Of a DNA stretch of 64,000 nucleotides, positions 1-11,884 are shown in pieces. Origin of the DNA: Chaenocephalus aceratus (Eukaryota; Chordata; Actinopteri; Perciformes; Channichthyidae); assembly GCA_023974075.1 (NCBI GenBank), contig JAMFTG010000231.1, forward strand, positions 37,501 through 101,500, read 5' to 3'. How positions within the stretch are numbered: the stretch's first letter is position 1; each line of letters starts with the position of its first letter. The notes beneath the pieces are model-generated. The model saw nothing but the letters and a program-made list of their open reading frames with translations, did no database searches and was not told the origin of the DNA. Position numbers and translations under genes: made by a program.

Positions 1-1209
1 GCAACAATGGGTCCGATGCTTCAATGCCTGGTACACGGACAAAGGGATGACTTGGTTTTACCACCGGGTTGTTAAATGGTCCCACCTCCGCACCAATGTG
101 GGGCTGGTGATGGCCAACATTGGGTCGGATTGCATCAATTCATGGTGCCCCGACCATGAGAGGGTTTGGTGCCCAGGAACCAGGCAGTACCCCAGCAGGA
201 GAACACGTTTTATGGTCAAAGGAGGAACGAGTGATAGAACCGGGGGTAAAGCAAAGAAAGTGTCCGACAATAGTGACTTGTGAGGCGGCCAAAGAGTCTG
301 TCATCTCTCGGTCCTATCCTCCAGGCAATGCGGGGTACCAGAACTGGGTCAAATTGACCAAAAAAAAAGTTTCAATTCATCCATGGAAAAGGACTGAAAG
401 TGAAAAAAAGTATCCAAAAATAGTGCCTCATAACCCGGGTAGAGTCCTCTGACAACTCTCCTCACATTCCTCCAGAGTCAGAAAAAGTCTGAGTTAACTT
501 TTGGGAGAACCAGAGAAAAGGGGTGAAAATGGAGAAATTGTATCCGAAAATAGTGTCTCATAATTCCCTGACAACTCCCCTTGCATTCCTCCAGAGACCA
601 GTTCAAAAACTTAAAGTTTGGTAAGAACCATGCTGGGGGGGTCTCCAGGCAACAATTGTAGCGGACAAATTCCTCCATGATGTGAAACAGCCTTTCTTTT
701 TCTCAGCCCTCTCAAAAACCGGGTTTCCGATATCGTGCGGATGGTAGCTTGAAAAACATGAATGAATTTTTTTGACGGAGGAAGGGAGGTCTCGTTTCCC
801 CTCTCCGTTGTAAAATGCAACGGGGGAGTGGAAAAGTGTCCGGGGCTTCCGCTCGAAGAATTGAGCTTTTCGAGTTGGCACTGTCGTTTTTTCGAGAATT
901 TTTTAAAACTTCATTTTTGATTATTTTAAGATATAATTGACCGTTTTCTTTACTTTTTTCGGCTTTTCCACGGGTGGGGGCGCATGGCAGGCCGCCTATG
1001 AGCTCCCAAATTCGTTCTGGAACCTCCGGGAATTGTGGGCTAAGCTCCATAAACTGACAAAGTCACCCAGAAATGTCACTTTAATAGCCCAAAAATATAT
1101 AATACAAATACATTTAAATAGTAAAAGGTACAATTGTGCTCCGAATTACACGGAATTTGATTTATATAGCCCCATGATAGTGAATACAAATCATTTTAAT
1201 GGAATAAAG
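1..1209. other. Unrecognised intronic/flanking sequence
   Basis: Inside the nptxr intron to the left of exon 3. Positions 1-240 are open on the plus strand with a Trp/Cys-rich reading (VRCFNAWYTDKGMTWFYHRV) that I cannot assign. Positions 240-610 contain two to three diverged tandem copies of a unit of roughly 130-150 bp built around TCCGAAAATAGTG and CATTCCTCCAGAG. 700-1209 shows nothing I recognise. Confidence 0.4.
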
Positions 1210-1705
1210 TGTTAATGGAAGAAACCCCCCAGCTAATGGAGAAACACTCCAGTTAATGGAAGAGACCCCCCAGTTAGTGGAGAAACCCCCCAGTTAGTGG
1301 AGAAACCCCCCCCAGTTAGTGTAGAAACACACCAGTTAGTGAAGAAACCCCCCAGTTAATGGAAGAAAACCCCCAGTCAGTGGAGAAAACTCCCCCAGTT
1401 AGTTGTAGAAACACACCAGTTAGTGAAGAAACCCCCCAGTTACTGGAGAAGAAACCCCCCCAGTTAATGGAGAAAACCCCCCAGTTAGTGTAGAAAACAC
1501 ACCAGTTAGTGGGAAACCCCCCAGTTAGTGGAGAAACCCCCAGTTAGTGGAGAGAACCCCCCAGTTAGTGGAGAAACCCCAGTTAATGGAAGAAACCCCC
1601 CAGTTAATGGAGAAACCCCCCGTTAGTGGAGAAACCCCCCAGTTATGGAAGAAACCCATCAGTTTAGTGGAGAAACCCCCCAGTTAATGGAAAAAACCCC
1701 CCAGT
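1210..1705. repeat. Minisatellite, about 20-bp irregular unit
   Basis: Tandem variants of GTTAGTGGAGAAACCCCCCA, roughly two dozen copies with indels in the C-run and GTTAATGGAAGA variants. Related units reappear at 2180-2240, on the other side of a MITE insertion. Confidence 0.85.
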
Positions 1706-1792
1706 TATATTCAATCTAATATTTCATATTCCATTCCTCTCATACTTATGTATATATAATATTGTGCTTTATATTTTGTTACTGTAAATTAA

Positions 1793-2168
1793 AGGTGGGG
1801 TCGGTCATTTTGGAGAGAAAGCCGCTCGAGTGCGCTAGAATTTGAAAATACACAACCGGAAAACATCTGCCACTTCCTTCAGAGCCCCTCCTCCAACACA
1901 CACGAACGCGCACATGACCAATGAGGGCACGAGGTCAGTTTGTGCCCAGGTGGAAGGCTGACAGGCAGGTAGGCCGTCCAGTTACTTTAGCCGGCTCAGA
2001 TGATTGGTCGTGCTTTTTACAGCGCCACGGCTTCCACAGATGATGTTTTTATGGATTTTTGTCCAAAGCACTTCAGATATTCATTGCTAGCGGGATGTTG
2101 AGAGCATTCCATGGAATATAACAAGAAGTGTATCTCGAGCCGGTTCCTCAAACTGACCTACCCCACCT
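1793..2168. mobile_element. piggyBac-like MITE with TTAA target duplication
   Basis: Terminal inverted repeats AGGTGGGGTCGGTCA (1793) and TGACCTACCCCACCT (ending 2168) are flanked on both sides by TTAA (1789-1792 and 2169-2172), the piggyBac signature. The 376-bp interior has no coding capacity. It splits the 20-bp minisatellite. Confidence 0.75.
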
Positions 2169-2242
2169 TTAACCCCCCATGCAGTTAATAAGAGAAACGC
2201 CCAGTTAATGGAAGACACTTTACTGTATACAGTTAATGGGAG

Positions 2243-2510
2243 ACTATAGCAGCACGTCGTGAACACTGCTGAGAGGATCATCGGTGCCTCACTCCCATCA
2301 CTCCTGGACATTTATAACACCCGCAGAGCACTCAGCATGCTGGGCGACCCCACCCACCCCTTCAGCCTCCTGCATTCAGGGAGGAGGTTCCACAGCCTGA
2401 GGTCGAGCGCCACCCGACTGAAAAACAGCTCCGTCCACCAGGCTGTCAAGAGGCTGAACTCTCTCCCCTCTCCCCCTCTCTCCCCCCTCTCCCCCACTGG
2501 ACTATAACTC
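2243..2510 (+). pseudogene. LINE reverse-transcriptase C-terminal tail fragment
   Basis: Reads AERIIGASLPSLLDIYNTRR, then DPTHPFSLLHSGRRFHSLRS, a 3'-terminal ORF2 motif common in teleost non-LTR elements (IG..LPSL..I, DP.HP...L.SGRR). Truncated on the 5' side and ending in a stop at 2507. It lies just downstream of nptxr exon 3 on the opposite strand. Confidence 0.7.
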
Positions 2511-2583
2511 CCCCCACACACTCAGACACTCAAATCCAGCACAAGACACTTGTTTTACGCTGCTATGGACATCCCCCACTCAC

Positions 2584-2749
2584 TTGTCTCCAGCTCCTGC
2601 ACCCTGGCGTCGGCCGTGTCGATGCCCTGGTTCAGTTTCTCCTGCTGTCCCTCGGTCTCCGTCCTCATGGTCTGACGCTCCTTCTCCAGAAGCTTGATCT
2701 TCCTCTCCAGCTCCCCCTCCAGGTCCTCCACCCTCCAGGGAGCCTTCCC
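2584..2749 (-). CDS. nptxr: nptxr exon 3: second coiled-coil segment
   Basis: 166 nt, phase 0 in and phase 1 out; the donor CAA|GTGAGT at 2583 is strong. It encodes RVEDLEGELERKIKLLEKER and ends DARVQELET, aligning by eye with the NPTXR segment just before the pentraxin domain. The 5' boundary is less certain: I chose the acceptor CCCCCAG at 2750 because the same frame has TAA stops further upstream. A good-looking CTGCAG acceptor at 2939 is also in phase but meets an in-frame stop after 17 codons. The pentraxin domain exons (phase 1) must lie beyond the left edge; I see none in 1-2583. Confidence 0.82.
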
Positions 2750-2999
2750 CTGGGGGAGCCTTTAGCTGGGGGGGGTCGGGGGTCCGGGGGAGGCGGGACG
2801 GCGAGGATGAGGAGCAGGAGAGGAGGAAGAGGAAGCTCTGCTGGGGGGTGGGCGGGAGGTCTGGGGGGGTTTACACCTGGATTGTTACTGCCCGGAGACG
2901 AGTCGGTTGAGGTTTAGAGCCGGAGGGCCAATCTCCGCCTGCAGGGGGGGGGGGGGGATATATTAATGATAATACACGTATTTATAAGATAAGAAAAGA

Positions 3000-3300
3000 G
3001 TCTGCAGCTAAAGGGACCAACAACAACAACTCCTTGTGACTCAGACTTTATTTTAAGGACATTTATATTAATGTCCGGCAGGGGCTCAGTCAGTAGGGGC
3101 TTTGGACAGTGAGCCGTAGGGTCGCCGGTTCAAGTCCCCGACCAGACCTAAATATGGAGAGTGGACTGCTACTTGGAGAGGGTCCCAGTTCACTGCCTTG
3201 AACCTGCCGTGGTTGCCCTTGAGCAAGGCCATCAATACATTCTGAAATAGTGTCCGTCATGTTCAAAAGAGACAAGAAGAAGAAGCTTCAAGCTCTTCTG
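3000..3300 (+). mobile_element. tRNA-derived SINE
   Basis: Pol III A-box-like GGCTCAGTCAGTAGGG (about 3083) and B-box GGTTCAAGTCC (3127) at tRNA spacing, followed by GCCCTTGAGCAAGGC (3215), which is shared by teleost tRNA SINEs, and a short GAA-rich tail (about 3272-3285). The upstream 3000-3065 piece resembles 29730-29800. Confidence 0.75.
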
Positions 3301-3311
3301 GTCCTCTAGCG

Positions 3312-3960
3312 CAGTGTTTTTCAAAGTGGGGCCCCGACCCCCCAGGGGGCCACCAGGGGGCGCAGGGGGAGTCACGCAAAGTTTGAGGGAAACGGAATTT
3401 TTTATTTAAAAAAAATAATTAATTTTAATTTTTTTAGATGTTAATAATAACTGTATATCTATCAATCTATGTTTCCTTTGATGCCAGTCTTTTCATATTT
3501 TTTGTTTTTGAATCACACGACCGCCCTTCAAGCCAATCAGAATCGAGCTGCCGCCACTGAGAGTGAAAATCTGCTCAGCTTTTGGAGCAAGTGAGAGCGA
3601 GTGGAATGTTTCGCTCTGCAGCTGGACGAGAGCACGGATGTATCAAATGTCGCAGAGTTACTTGCATACATCAGATTTATTTCAGAAGACAACTTTGTTG
3701 AGAAAATATTATTTTTGCAAAGCACTGGAAGGTCGGACCACAGGAAGAGACATTTTCCAAGTTTTAGATGAGTACATCATCTCAAACGGACTTGACTGGT
3801 CTCGTTGTGTGGGTGTGTGTTCAGATAGGGCGGGGGGCAAAGAAAGCGGAATGACAGCTTTGATCAGGCAGAAGGCCCCAAATGTACTGGCAACGCACTG
3901 CATGCTCCATCGGGAGGAACATCATTTTTTCTTTTAACAGGGGGGTCCCCGCCAGAGGAT
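3312..3960 (+). pseudogene. hAT (Charlie/ZBED5-like) transposase fragment
   Basis: Begins with CAGTGTTTTTCAAAGTGGGG, a hAT-Charlie-type terminus. It then encodes in shifted frames a transposase piece with CKALEGRTTGRDIFQVLDEY, GLDWSRCVGVCSD and RQKAPNVLATHCMLHRE, hallmark phrases of ZBED5-like domesticated or relic hAT transposases. Frameshifts and truncation after HRE make it nonfunctional. Confidence 0.75.
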
Positions 3961-4054
3961 AATGCTATATGGATTCTGTCTGCAGATCTAGAGTCCTGTA
4001 GTGACCCCGGACGTCTTAAAATTATAGAAATGCAGAGTAGGGTCTCCAGCTCAT

Positions 4055-7000
4055 ATGTTGGGACATTACATTACAATTGCATTTAGCTGACGCTTTTATC
4101 CAAAGAGACTTACAATAAGTGCGTTCGACCAACAAAATACAAACTTGAAGAAAACAGAATCATAAAGTACATCAGGCTTCATAGAGCCAAGCATTTCAAG
4201 TGCTGCTCAACTGGCTTTAGAGGAGCCAGTCCTTTGTTAGTATATAAGTGCTTTGTTAGTAGTTCTATCGCTCAAAGTGGAGTCGAAGGAGATGAGTTTC
4301 AGTCTGGAAGGTGTGTGAGCTTTCTGCTGTCCTGATGTCAATGGGAGCTCGTTCCACCATCTTGGAGCCAGGACAGCAAACCCACGTGTTTCTGCTGATG
4401 GGAACTTGGGTCCCCCTCGCAGCGAGGGTGCAGCGAGTCGTCTGGTTGATGCAGAGCGGAGTGCACGTGCTGGGGTGCACGGTTTAACCATGTCCTGGAT
4501 GTAGGAAGGGCCAGATCCATTCGCAGCATGGTACGCAAGTACCAGGGTCTTGAAGTGGATTCTAGCAGTTACCGGAAGCCAGTGGAGGGAGCGGAGGAGC
4601 GGCGTGGTGTGGAACATTCAGGAAGGTTGAAGACCAGGCGAGCCGCTGCATTCTGGATGAGCTGCAGAGGTCGGATGGCACATGCAGGTAGACCAGCCAG
4701 GAGGGAGCTGCAGTAGTCTAGGCGTGAGGTGACGAGAGCCTGGACCAGAACCTGCGTGGCTTTCTGGGTCAGCTGGGGACGCATCCTCCTGATGCTGTAG
4801 AGCGTGTATCTGCAGCAGCGGGTTGTAGCAGCGATGTTTGCAGTGAAGGACAGGTTGTTATCTAGGGTCACACCCAGAGTCCTTGCAGTCTGAGTCGGGG
4901 AAACAACAGAGGGGCCGATGTTGATCGTCAGGTCAAGAGTGGGACAATCTTTTCCCGGAAGGAAAAGCAGTTCAGTCTTGTCAAGGTTGAGCTTGAGGTG
5001 ATGAGCAGACATCCACTGAGAGATGTCAGCTAGACGAGCAGATGTGCGTGCGACGACCTGGGTCTCTGAGCGGGGGGAGGACAGGATTAGTTGGTGTAAT
5101 TTGTGTACAGGGAGAAGAGGAGGGGACCGAGAACAGAGCTCTGAGGGACCCCTGTAGTTAATTGATAGGGTCGGACTCGGACCCTCTCCAAGTTACCCTG
5201 TAGGTGCGGTCTTTGAGGTATGAGGTGAGGAGGGAAAGTGCAGAGCCTGAAACTCCAAGTTCTTGGAGAGTGCGAAGGAGGATCTGATGGTTCACCGTGT
5301 CGAATGCAGCAGACTGGTCCAACAGGATGATGACAGAGGAGAGGGAGGCTGCTTTAGCAGTGTGCAGTTCCTCAGTGACAGCAATGAGGGCAGTTTCTGT
5401 GGAGTGACCTGCCTTGAAACCAGACTGGTGCGGATCCAGAAGGTTGTTCTGATGGAGATAACAGGAGAGTTATCTAAAGGCAGCGCGTTCAAGTGTTTTA
5501 GACAGGAACGGGAGGAGAGAGACAGGCCTGTAGTTTATAACATCAGACGGGTTGAGAGTGGGTTTCTTCAGGAGAGGGTTTACTCTCGCCTCCTTGAGAC
5601 TGTTTGGAAAGTGACCAGAAGTTAGAGAAGTGTTGATGAAATGGGTGAGAAACGGTAGAATATCAGGAGCGATAGTCTGAAGGAGGTTTGAGGGGATAGG
5701 GTCCAGAGGACAGGTGGTAGGGCGGGCAGAGGTAACGAGGGTAAGAACCTCACTTGGAGAGAGAGGGGAGAAGGAGGTCAGTGTGTGGGTGGAAGGAGGG
5801 TCTGGTGATCCAGCGGTGAGTCAGAAAAAGAAGAGCGAATATCATCAACCTTTTTTTCAAAGTGATTAACAAAGTCGCTTGACAGAAGGGAGGAGGGGGG
5901 AGGGGCTTTGGGGGGGGTCCAAGAGGGAGGAGGGGGAAGGGGCTTTGGGGGGGTCCAGGAGGGAGGAGGGGGAAGGGGCTTTGGGAGGGTTCGAGGAGGG
6001 AGGAGGGGGAGGGGGAGGGGCTTTGGGGGGGTCCAAGAGGGTGGAGAAGATGGAAAATAGTTTTTTTAGGATTGGAATAGGAAGATTGGATCTTATCTTG
6101 AAAGAAAGTGCTTTTTGCCTGAGAGATGGAAGCACAGAAGAAAGAGGAGAGGAGAGCCTGATAGGTTAGGAGGTCGTCACGGTGTTTGGATTTCCACCAT
6201 TTCCGCTCTGCTGCCCGAAGGACGGTTCTATTAGCACACAGTGCGTCATTTAGCCAGGGAGCAGGAGGGGACTGACGAGCCTGCCGAGATGAGAGAGGAC
6301 AGAGAGAGTCCAGAGAGGATGAGAGAGTAGAGAGGAGAGTTTCTGCAGCAGAGTTTGGAGGCAGGAGTTGGAAGGAGTCGGAGGAAGGGAGGGCTGAGAG
6401 CACCGATGAGGCAAAGGTAGAGGGGGAGAGGGAACGGAGGTTGCGGCGGACAGGTGCAGGATGCGAAGAGATTAGTTTGTTATGTTTGGAAAGGGGTAGA
6501 GAGAATGAAATGAAGTGATCGGAGGTGTGGAGCGGGTTTACAGAGAGGTTAGAAGTAGAGCAGTTCCTTGAGGATATGAGATCAAGGACACTGCCAGCTT
6601 TATGAGTTGGTGGGGACGGAGACAGTGAGAAAGCAAAGGCGGTTAACAGAGATGTTAGTTCGTCTATCTTTCCCGTCTGGAGGTTGAAGTCTCCGAGAAG
6701 TACAGCGGGAGGGCCAGTTTCAGGGATGTGTGAGAGGAGATGATCTAACTCCTCCAAGAAGTCCCCCAAGGCGCCAGGTGGACGGTAGAGAACAGCAATG
6801 GTTCATTGTATAGGATGGGTTACTGTGACGGCATGGAATTCAAAGGTGGAAGGAGTGAAGTTAGGTAGCTTGAAGAGGGAAAAGCTCCATTTGGGAGAGA
6901 GCAGGAGACCAGTGCCACCTCCTCTGCCAGTGGGTCTGGGTGTATGGGAGAAGGAGTATGCTGTGGAGAGAGCAGGAGACCAGTGCCCCCTCCTCTGCCA

Positions 7001-7377
7001 GTGGGTCTGGGTGTATGGGAGAAGGAATATGCTGTGGAGAGAGCTGCTGGGGTGGATGTGTTGGATGGAGTAATCCAGGTCTCAGTGAGAGCAAGGAAAT
7101 CCAGAGACTGCAGGGAGGCGGAGCCAGAGATGAAGTCAGCCTTAGGAACAGCTGACTGGCAGTTCCACAGGCCGCCTGAAACTAGATGCTGGATCTCAGT
7201 GGAGCATGTGGGATAGACGAGAGCAGGCCGGTTATATCGATTAGGAGATATACGGGGCCAGTGATAATTACGAGAAGACACATGAACAGGAATGGAGAAA
7301 ATACACATGATTATACCATGAGGGGCTAAACAACCAAATAAAATAAATAAAACACCAGCGACACTTATCTCAATCAA
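4055..7377 (-). mobile_element. Degenerate LINE (CR1/L2-type), near full length
   Basis: Read on the minus strand. The endonuclease N-terminus is at 7230-6800 (LWNCQSAVPKADFI, LDFLALTETWITPSNTST) and the endonuclease core at 6769-6200 (AVLLGDFNL, TSDH). The reverse transcriptase is at about 5700-4570 (INYRPVSLLPFLSK; a degenerate catalytic area SAAFDTVNHQ; HHLKLNLDKTELL, RTLGVTLDN). The C-terminal tail is at 4617-4237 (LRSLHWLPVTARIHFKTLVL) and the 3' end has the teleost CATTTAGCTGACGCTTTTAT motif and an ATTACA-type tail near 4055. Frameshifts, a G-rich expansion at 5885-6050 and a 64-bp tandem duplication at 6893-7045 show it is dead. Confidence 0.85.
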
Positions 7378-7399
7378 AGTAGGATTTGCCTCCTCTTTG

Positions 7400-8287
<888 letters not shown>

Positions 8288-8290
<3 letters not shown>

Positions 8291-8424
8291 GGAGGAGGAG
8301 GAGGAGGAGGAGGAGGAGGAGGAGGAGGAAGGTGTTGAAGCAGCAGGACAGATAGATGTTATTATAGAGGCGACCCATTTATAAAACCAACAGAGCTGCT
8401 GAGCTCAGGACAGGAGATAAATCC

Positions 8425-8473
<49 letters not shown>

Positions 8474-8481
8474 GTGTGCGT

Positions 8482-8550
<69 letters not shown>

Positions 8551-9160
8551 CGTGCGTGCGTGTGTGTGTGTGTGTGAGAACCTGCCCCCCCCCCTCCTCC
8601 TCCTTCCTGTCCAGCAGCTTCATCTTTTATTTATGTGTCGATGCTGCTGTCGGATGCTGATGCAGAGAAGGGGTGGATGACACCATGGGGGAAGAGGGGA
8701 GGAAGAGGAGGAGAGAGGAAGAGGAATTGGGGAGGAAGAGGAATTGGGGGGAGGAAGAGGAGTTGGGGGAGGAAGAGGAGTTGTGGGAGGGGGAGGAAGA
8801 GGAGTTGTGGGAGGGGGAGGAGAGGGGGGAGGGGGAGGAAGAGGAGTTATGGGAGGGGGGGGAGGAAGAGGAGTTATGGAGGGGGGAGGGAGGAGTTATG
8901 GGAGGGGGGAGGAAGAGGAGTTTGGGAGGGGGGACCAGCAGGTGGAAGATTTTCCCATGGGGCCGCAGTAAGAAAGACATGAGAAAGGCCTGAGTCACGA
9001 GTTGTCAGCAGAGAGGTGAGGATAAAAAGGAGGAGAGGAGAGGGGGAGAGGGAGGAGAGGGAGAGGGGAGGGGGAGAGAGAGGCGAGAGGGAGAGGGAGA
9101 GGGGGGAGGGAGAGAGAGAGGGTGAGAGCGAGAGGGGAGAGGGAGAGAGGGGGGAGGACA
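8288..9160. repeat. Microsatellite cluster: GGA, TG and GA-rich arrays
   Basis: (GGA)n at 8288-8330; (TG)n with GTGCG interruptions at 8429-8577; a purine array of GGAGGAAGAGGAGTT units at 8690-8930; GGGAGAGA-type units at 9030-9155. Purine-rich on the plus strand for about 470 bp, so H-DNA-capable. Apparent ORFs here are low-complexity artefacts. Confidence 0.9.
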
Positions 9161-11370
9161 CCTTGAAAGCCTCTTTAACGTCCCATGCTGTGTTTCTGCA
9201 GGTAAGACATGAGCACGAGAGGAGGAGCAGGGAGGGGGTTCTCTCAGAGCAGAGTGGGAATGAGTGGAGGCCGTTCTCTGAGTGAGTGCAGTGCTGTAGT
9301 CCGTGGTAACGACCTGCACTCTAATCGATAGAACACTTTGTCGTGTCTCCCCGGGGGGTTCTGCAGCAGGCGGCTGAACAGAAAGGGTTTCAAACACGTG
9401 GTGGAATTGAGGGGAGGGGTATTCTCTTCGGTGGGTGAAGTGGTCCGGGGGTATTACCTGCACTCGGATAGAAAGAAAACCCCGAGGACATCGACATCAT
9501 TCTGGATGCAACAAGGAGGATTCTGGGAGTTTTAGAGCAGCGTGGGAATCGAGTGGAGGATTATTTTTTACGTTGTAGGAATGAAATGTGAGGAAACGAC
9601 TTCTGGAGGTTTGTCGTGGAGTTTTTCTGGAGGTGCTTTTGTCCGTCTGTTATCGGCTGGGATGGAACCGGCGTTTACATTTTGAATGATTAGAGACCCT
9701 CTCTGGGTATTGTCCCGCGGACGGAAGTTGAGCGGGAGAAGTTGGAAACGAGGAATTGGGAAAAGGGAGGATTATTTCTTCTTATGTACGAGAAGTATGT
9801 TTGTCTTCCGTAGTAAACTGAACGAGGACATAAAGAATATTTAGGAACATCGACGACACATGACGTGGAAAAGGAGATTTCTGACGGTTTGGCAGGATGT
9901 ATAGCCAAGTTGGAAATGAAGGCGGTTATTTGTCTTTGATTGGAAAGTGTTGTGTTCGCCTGCATAGGATCGAGAGACACTGGGAGCACATGGACATACT
10001 GGTCCAGGAGATTTCCCCGGGGTCAGTCACGGGAGATGTGCGGCAGCGTTTGGGAGTCTACAGCAGGGGGGAAACTGGAGGACGCGTTATTCTCATAGGT
10101 CATTTCTACTGAAGCAGCATTTCGGATGGGAACCTTCATTGAAAACCAACGAAGAAGAAGATCAAGAGGATTATTTCTCCAGTTTCATTTCCCAGTGACC
10201 TCAGGAGGAAGTGGGTTTTATTCTGAAGGTCTTCTGGTCGTGGAAATTCACAAACAAAATTCATAAATGAGAGAAATACAATATTTATGTTTTTTGGGGG
10301 GGAATTTGTAGAAGTTTGAAAAGAGAGAATTCAAATGGTTATTTTTAGAGAATTCAGCGACTGGATCTTGGCGGAGGAATCGGGAGACGTTTTTAAAACA
10401 TGTGAGATTAAGTTTTTTGGTCCTTTTGGGGAAGTTGAGCAACATATAATCATTCGTGTCTCTGATTGGTCAGTTGGTCTCTCAGTGTAATTTTATTAAC
10501 TCGTTTGCTGCCGTTTAGTCAGCTTGCGTCTCTTTGTGGTTGTGTTAAATCATGGTTTTTGTATATTCTTAGTACTTCAGAGTCCTTGAGGGTCATCTGT
10601 TCTGAATGTGTGGTTGTTTAGTGTCTGTCAGTGAGTTCAGAAATCTCTCTCCATGCCCCGGTCGAATGCAGACACCGTTGGATTGCTTTCCGTGCACATT
10701 CCTCATTCTAGTTTGATTCAAAGCCCTGCAGTTACACAGATCTCAGGTCAGTAAATCAACTCAAACTTGCTGAACAACAGCGTCTTTGAAACGCACCGTT
10801 ACACACACTCGTTTATGCACCTCAACATGCACAGAACTACGGAAGCCCTGAGAGGCCAACGGCAGGAACGTGAACGGTAAAGGGTTTTCCAAGTGTTGGA
10901 AAAACACTGAATGTAATGAATCTGAGAGCAGCATGCTACAAAGGTATCAACTAGCTGTGAACATGACAGGATGTGAGATGACCCAGAAGAGCATCAGGAC
11001 TGCTGGAGGCAGGTGATAGCTCTGTGATGAACATGATGACTCAGCCTCTATGGAGAGAGACATCAAGCATGCTCATTATGGAGAGAGACATCAAGCATGC
11101 TCATTTCTGACGTGGAGCTAATCTGAAGTAAACACTGAATACTGCTTTCTATTCCTCCATCTTGAGACTGTGTGGCTCCCTCTCTGGATATCAGCATGTG
11201 AAGGACACTGCTCAGGGACTAGTCTCTGTATGTGATGACTCCTTCCCTCTGGAGAGGATCCCAGACACACGGATCCTGAGGCTCAAGATCAACCCGGGGA
11301 CCAGGGAGATATTTATTAAGGTTAATTATTAGTTTCAATTCAGCCTGTTGTGGTCAAATTGAGGTACAAA
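9160..11370. other. Unrecognised intronic sequence
   Basis: Part of nptxr intron 2. Mostly nonrepetitive; no homology recognised on either strand. One perfect local duplication of TATGGAGAGAGACATCAAGC and its flank occurs at about 11049-11103. Confidence 0.4.
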
Positions 11371-11377
11371 CACATAG

Positions 11378-11378
<1 letters not shown>

Positions 11379-11432
<54 letters not shown>
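11379..11432. repeat. (AAT)n microsatellite
   Basis: About 17 ATA/AAT trinucleotides just outside nptxr exon 2, followed by a retroposon-tail-like ACACTTACATAGCGCTTTCG. Confidence 0.9.
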
Positions 11433-11435
<3 letters not shown>

Positions 11436-11495
11436 TAATGACACTTACATAGCGCTTTCGTAGACACTAAAAAATGCTTAAGTCTCAGTATGTAC

Positions 11496-11810
11496 CTCCA
11501 GCTTCTCGATGCGGTCCTTCAGGTCCATGATGGCCCTTGCCAGTTCCTCCACAGCTCGGGCCGTCTGCAGCTGAGCGGCGGCTGAAGAACTCACATCGTC
11601 TCCAGCCATCACTCTCCTGTTCCCGCTCCACACCCCGATGCTCCGCTCAGGAACGCTCCTCTCGTCCTCCAGGCCGCTCTCACACTCGTTCAGCTTCCCC
11701 GTCAGCTCGCGGATCGTCCTCTGGTCCATTAAGATCTGATCGTTCTGCTGAACAACCATCTGACGGAGATCCTCTGCTGTGGTGCGAAGGAAACTCCAGT
11801 CCTCCTCTGG
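11496..11810 (-). CDS. nptxr: nptxr exon 2: coiled-coil segment
   Basis: 105 codons, phase 0 at both ends; acceptor CCCCCAG at 11811 and donor GAG|GTACAT at 11495. It encodes the start of the extracellular coiled coil: a heptad-rich stretch with QRTIRELTGKLNECESGL, the hallmark of NPTXR/NPTX N-terminal domains including the conserved Cys used for intersubunit disulfides. It ends in RAIMDLKDRIEKLE. In the family this region drives multimer assembly of the pentraxins. There is no frame damage. Intron 1 (11811-13936) contains the 72-bp minisatellite and retroposon remnants. Confidence 0.92.
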
Positions 11811-11884
11811 CTGGGGGAGCAACAGATTATATATGTCAGAAGTTAAAAAGCTAACACATAGCAATAAAATAACTAGCAAAGGCA

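Noticed and set aside
47..283. Plus-strand ORF with Trp/Cys-rich sequence as a gene
   Set aside because: No recognised domain, no convincing splice sites, and the following sequence is made of diverged tandem units.
2750..2938. A longer nptxr exon 3 starting at the CTGCAG acceptor at 2939
   Set aside because: It is in phase, but the frame contains TAA after 17 codons and another before 2749, and the sequence does not resemble NPTXR. Kept only as a note on the boundary.
3080..3145. A functional tRNA gene
   Set aside because: A and B boxes are present, but the sequence does not fold with an anticodon arm I can recognise and continues into a SINE body with GAGCAAGGC and a GAA tail.
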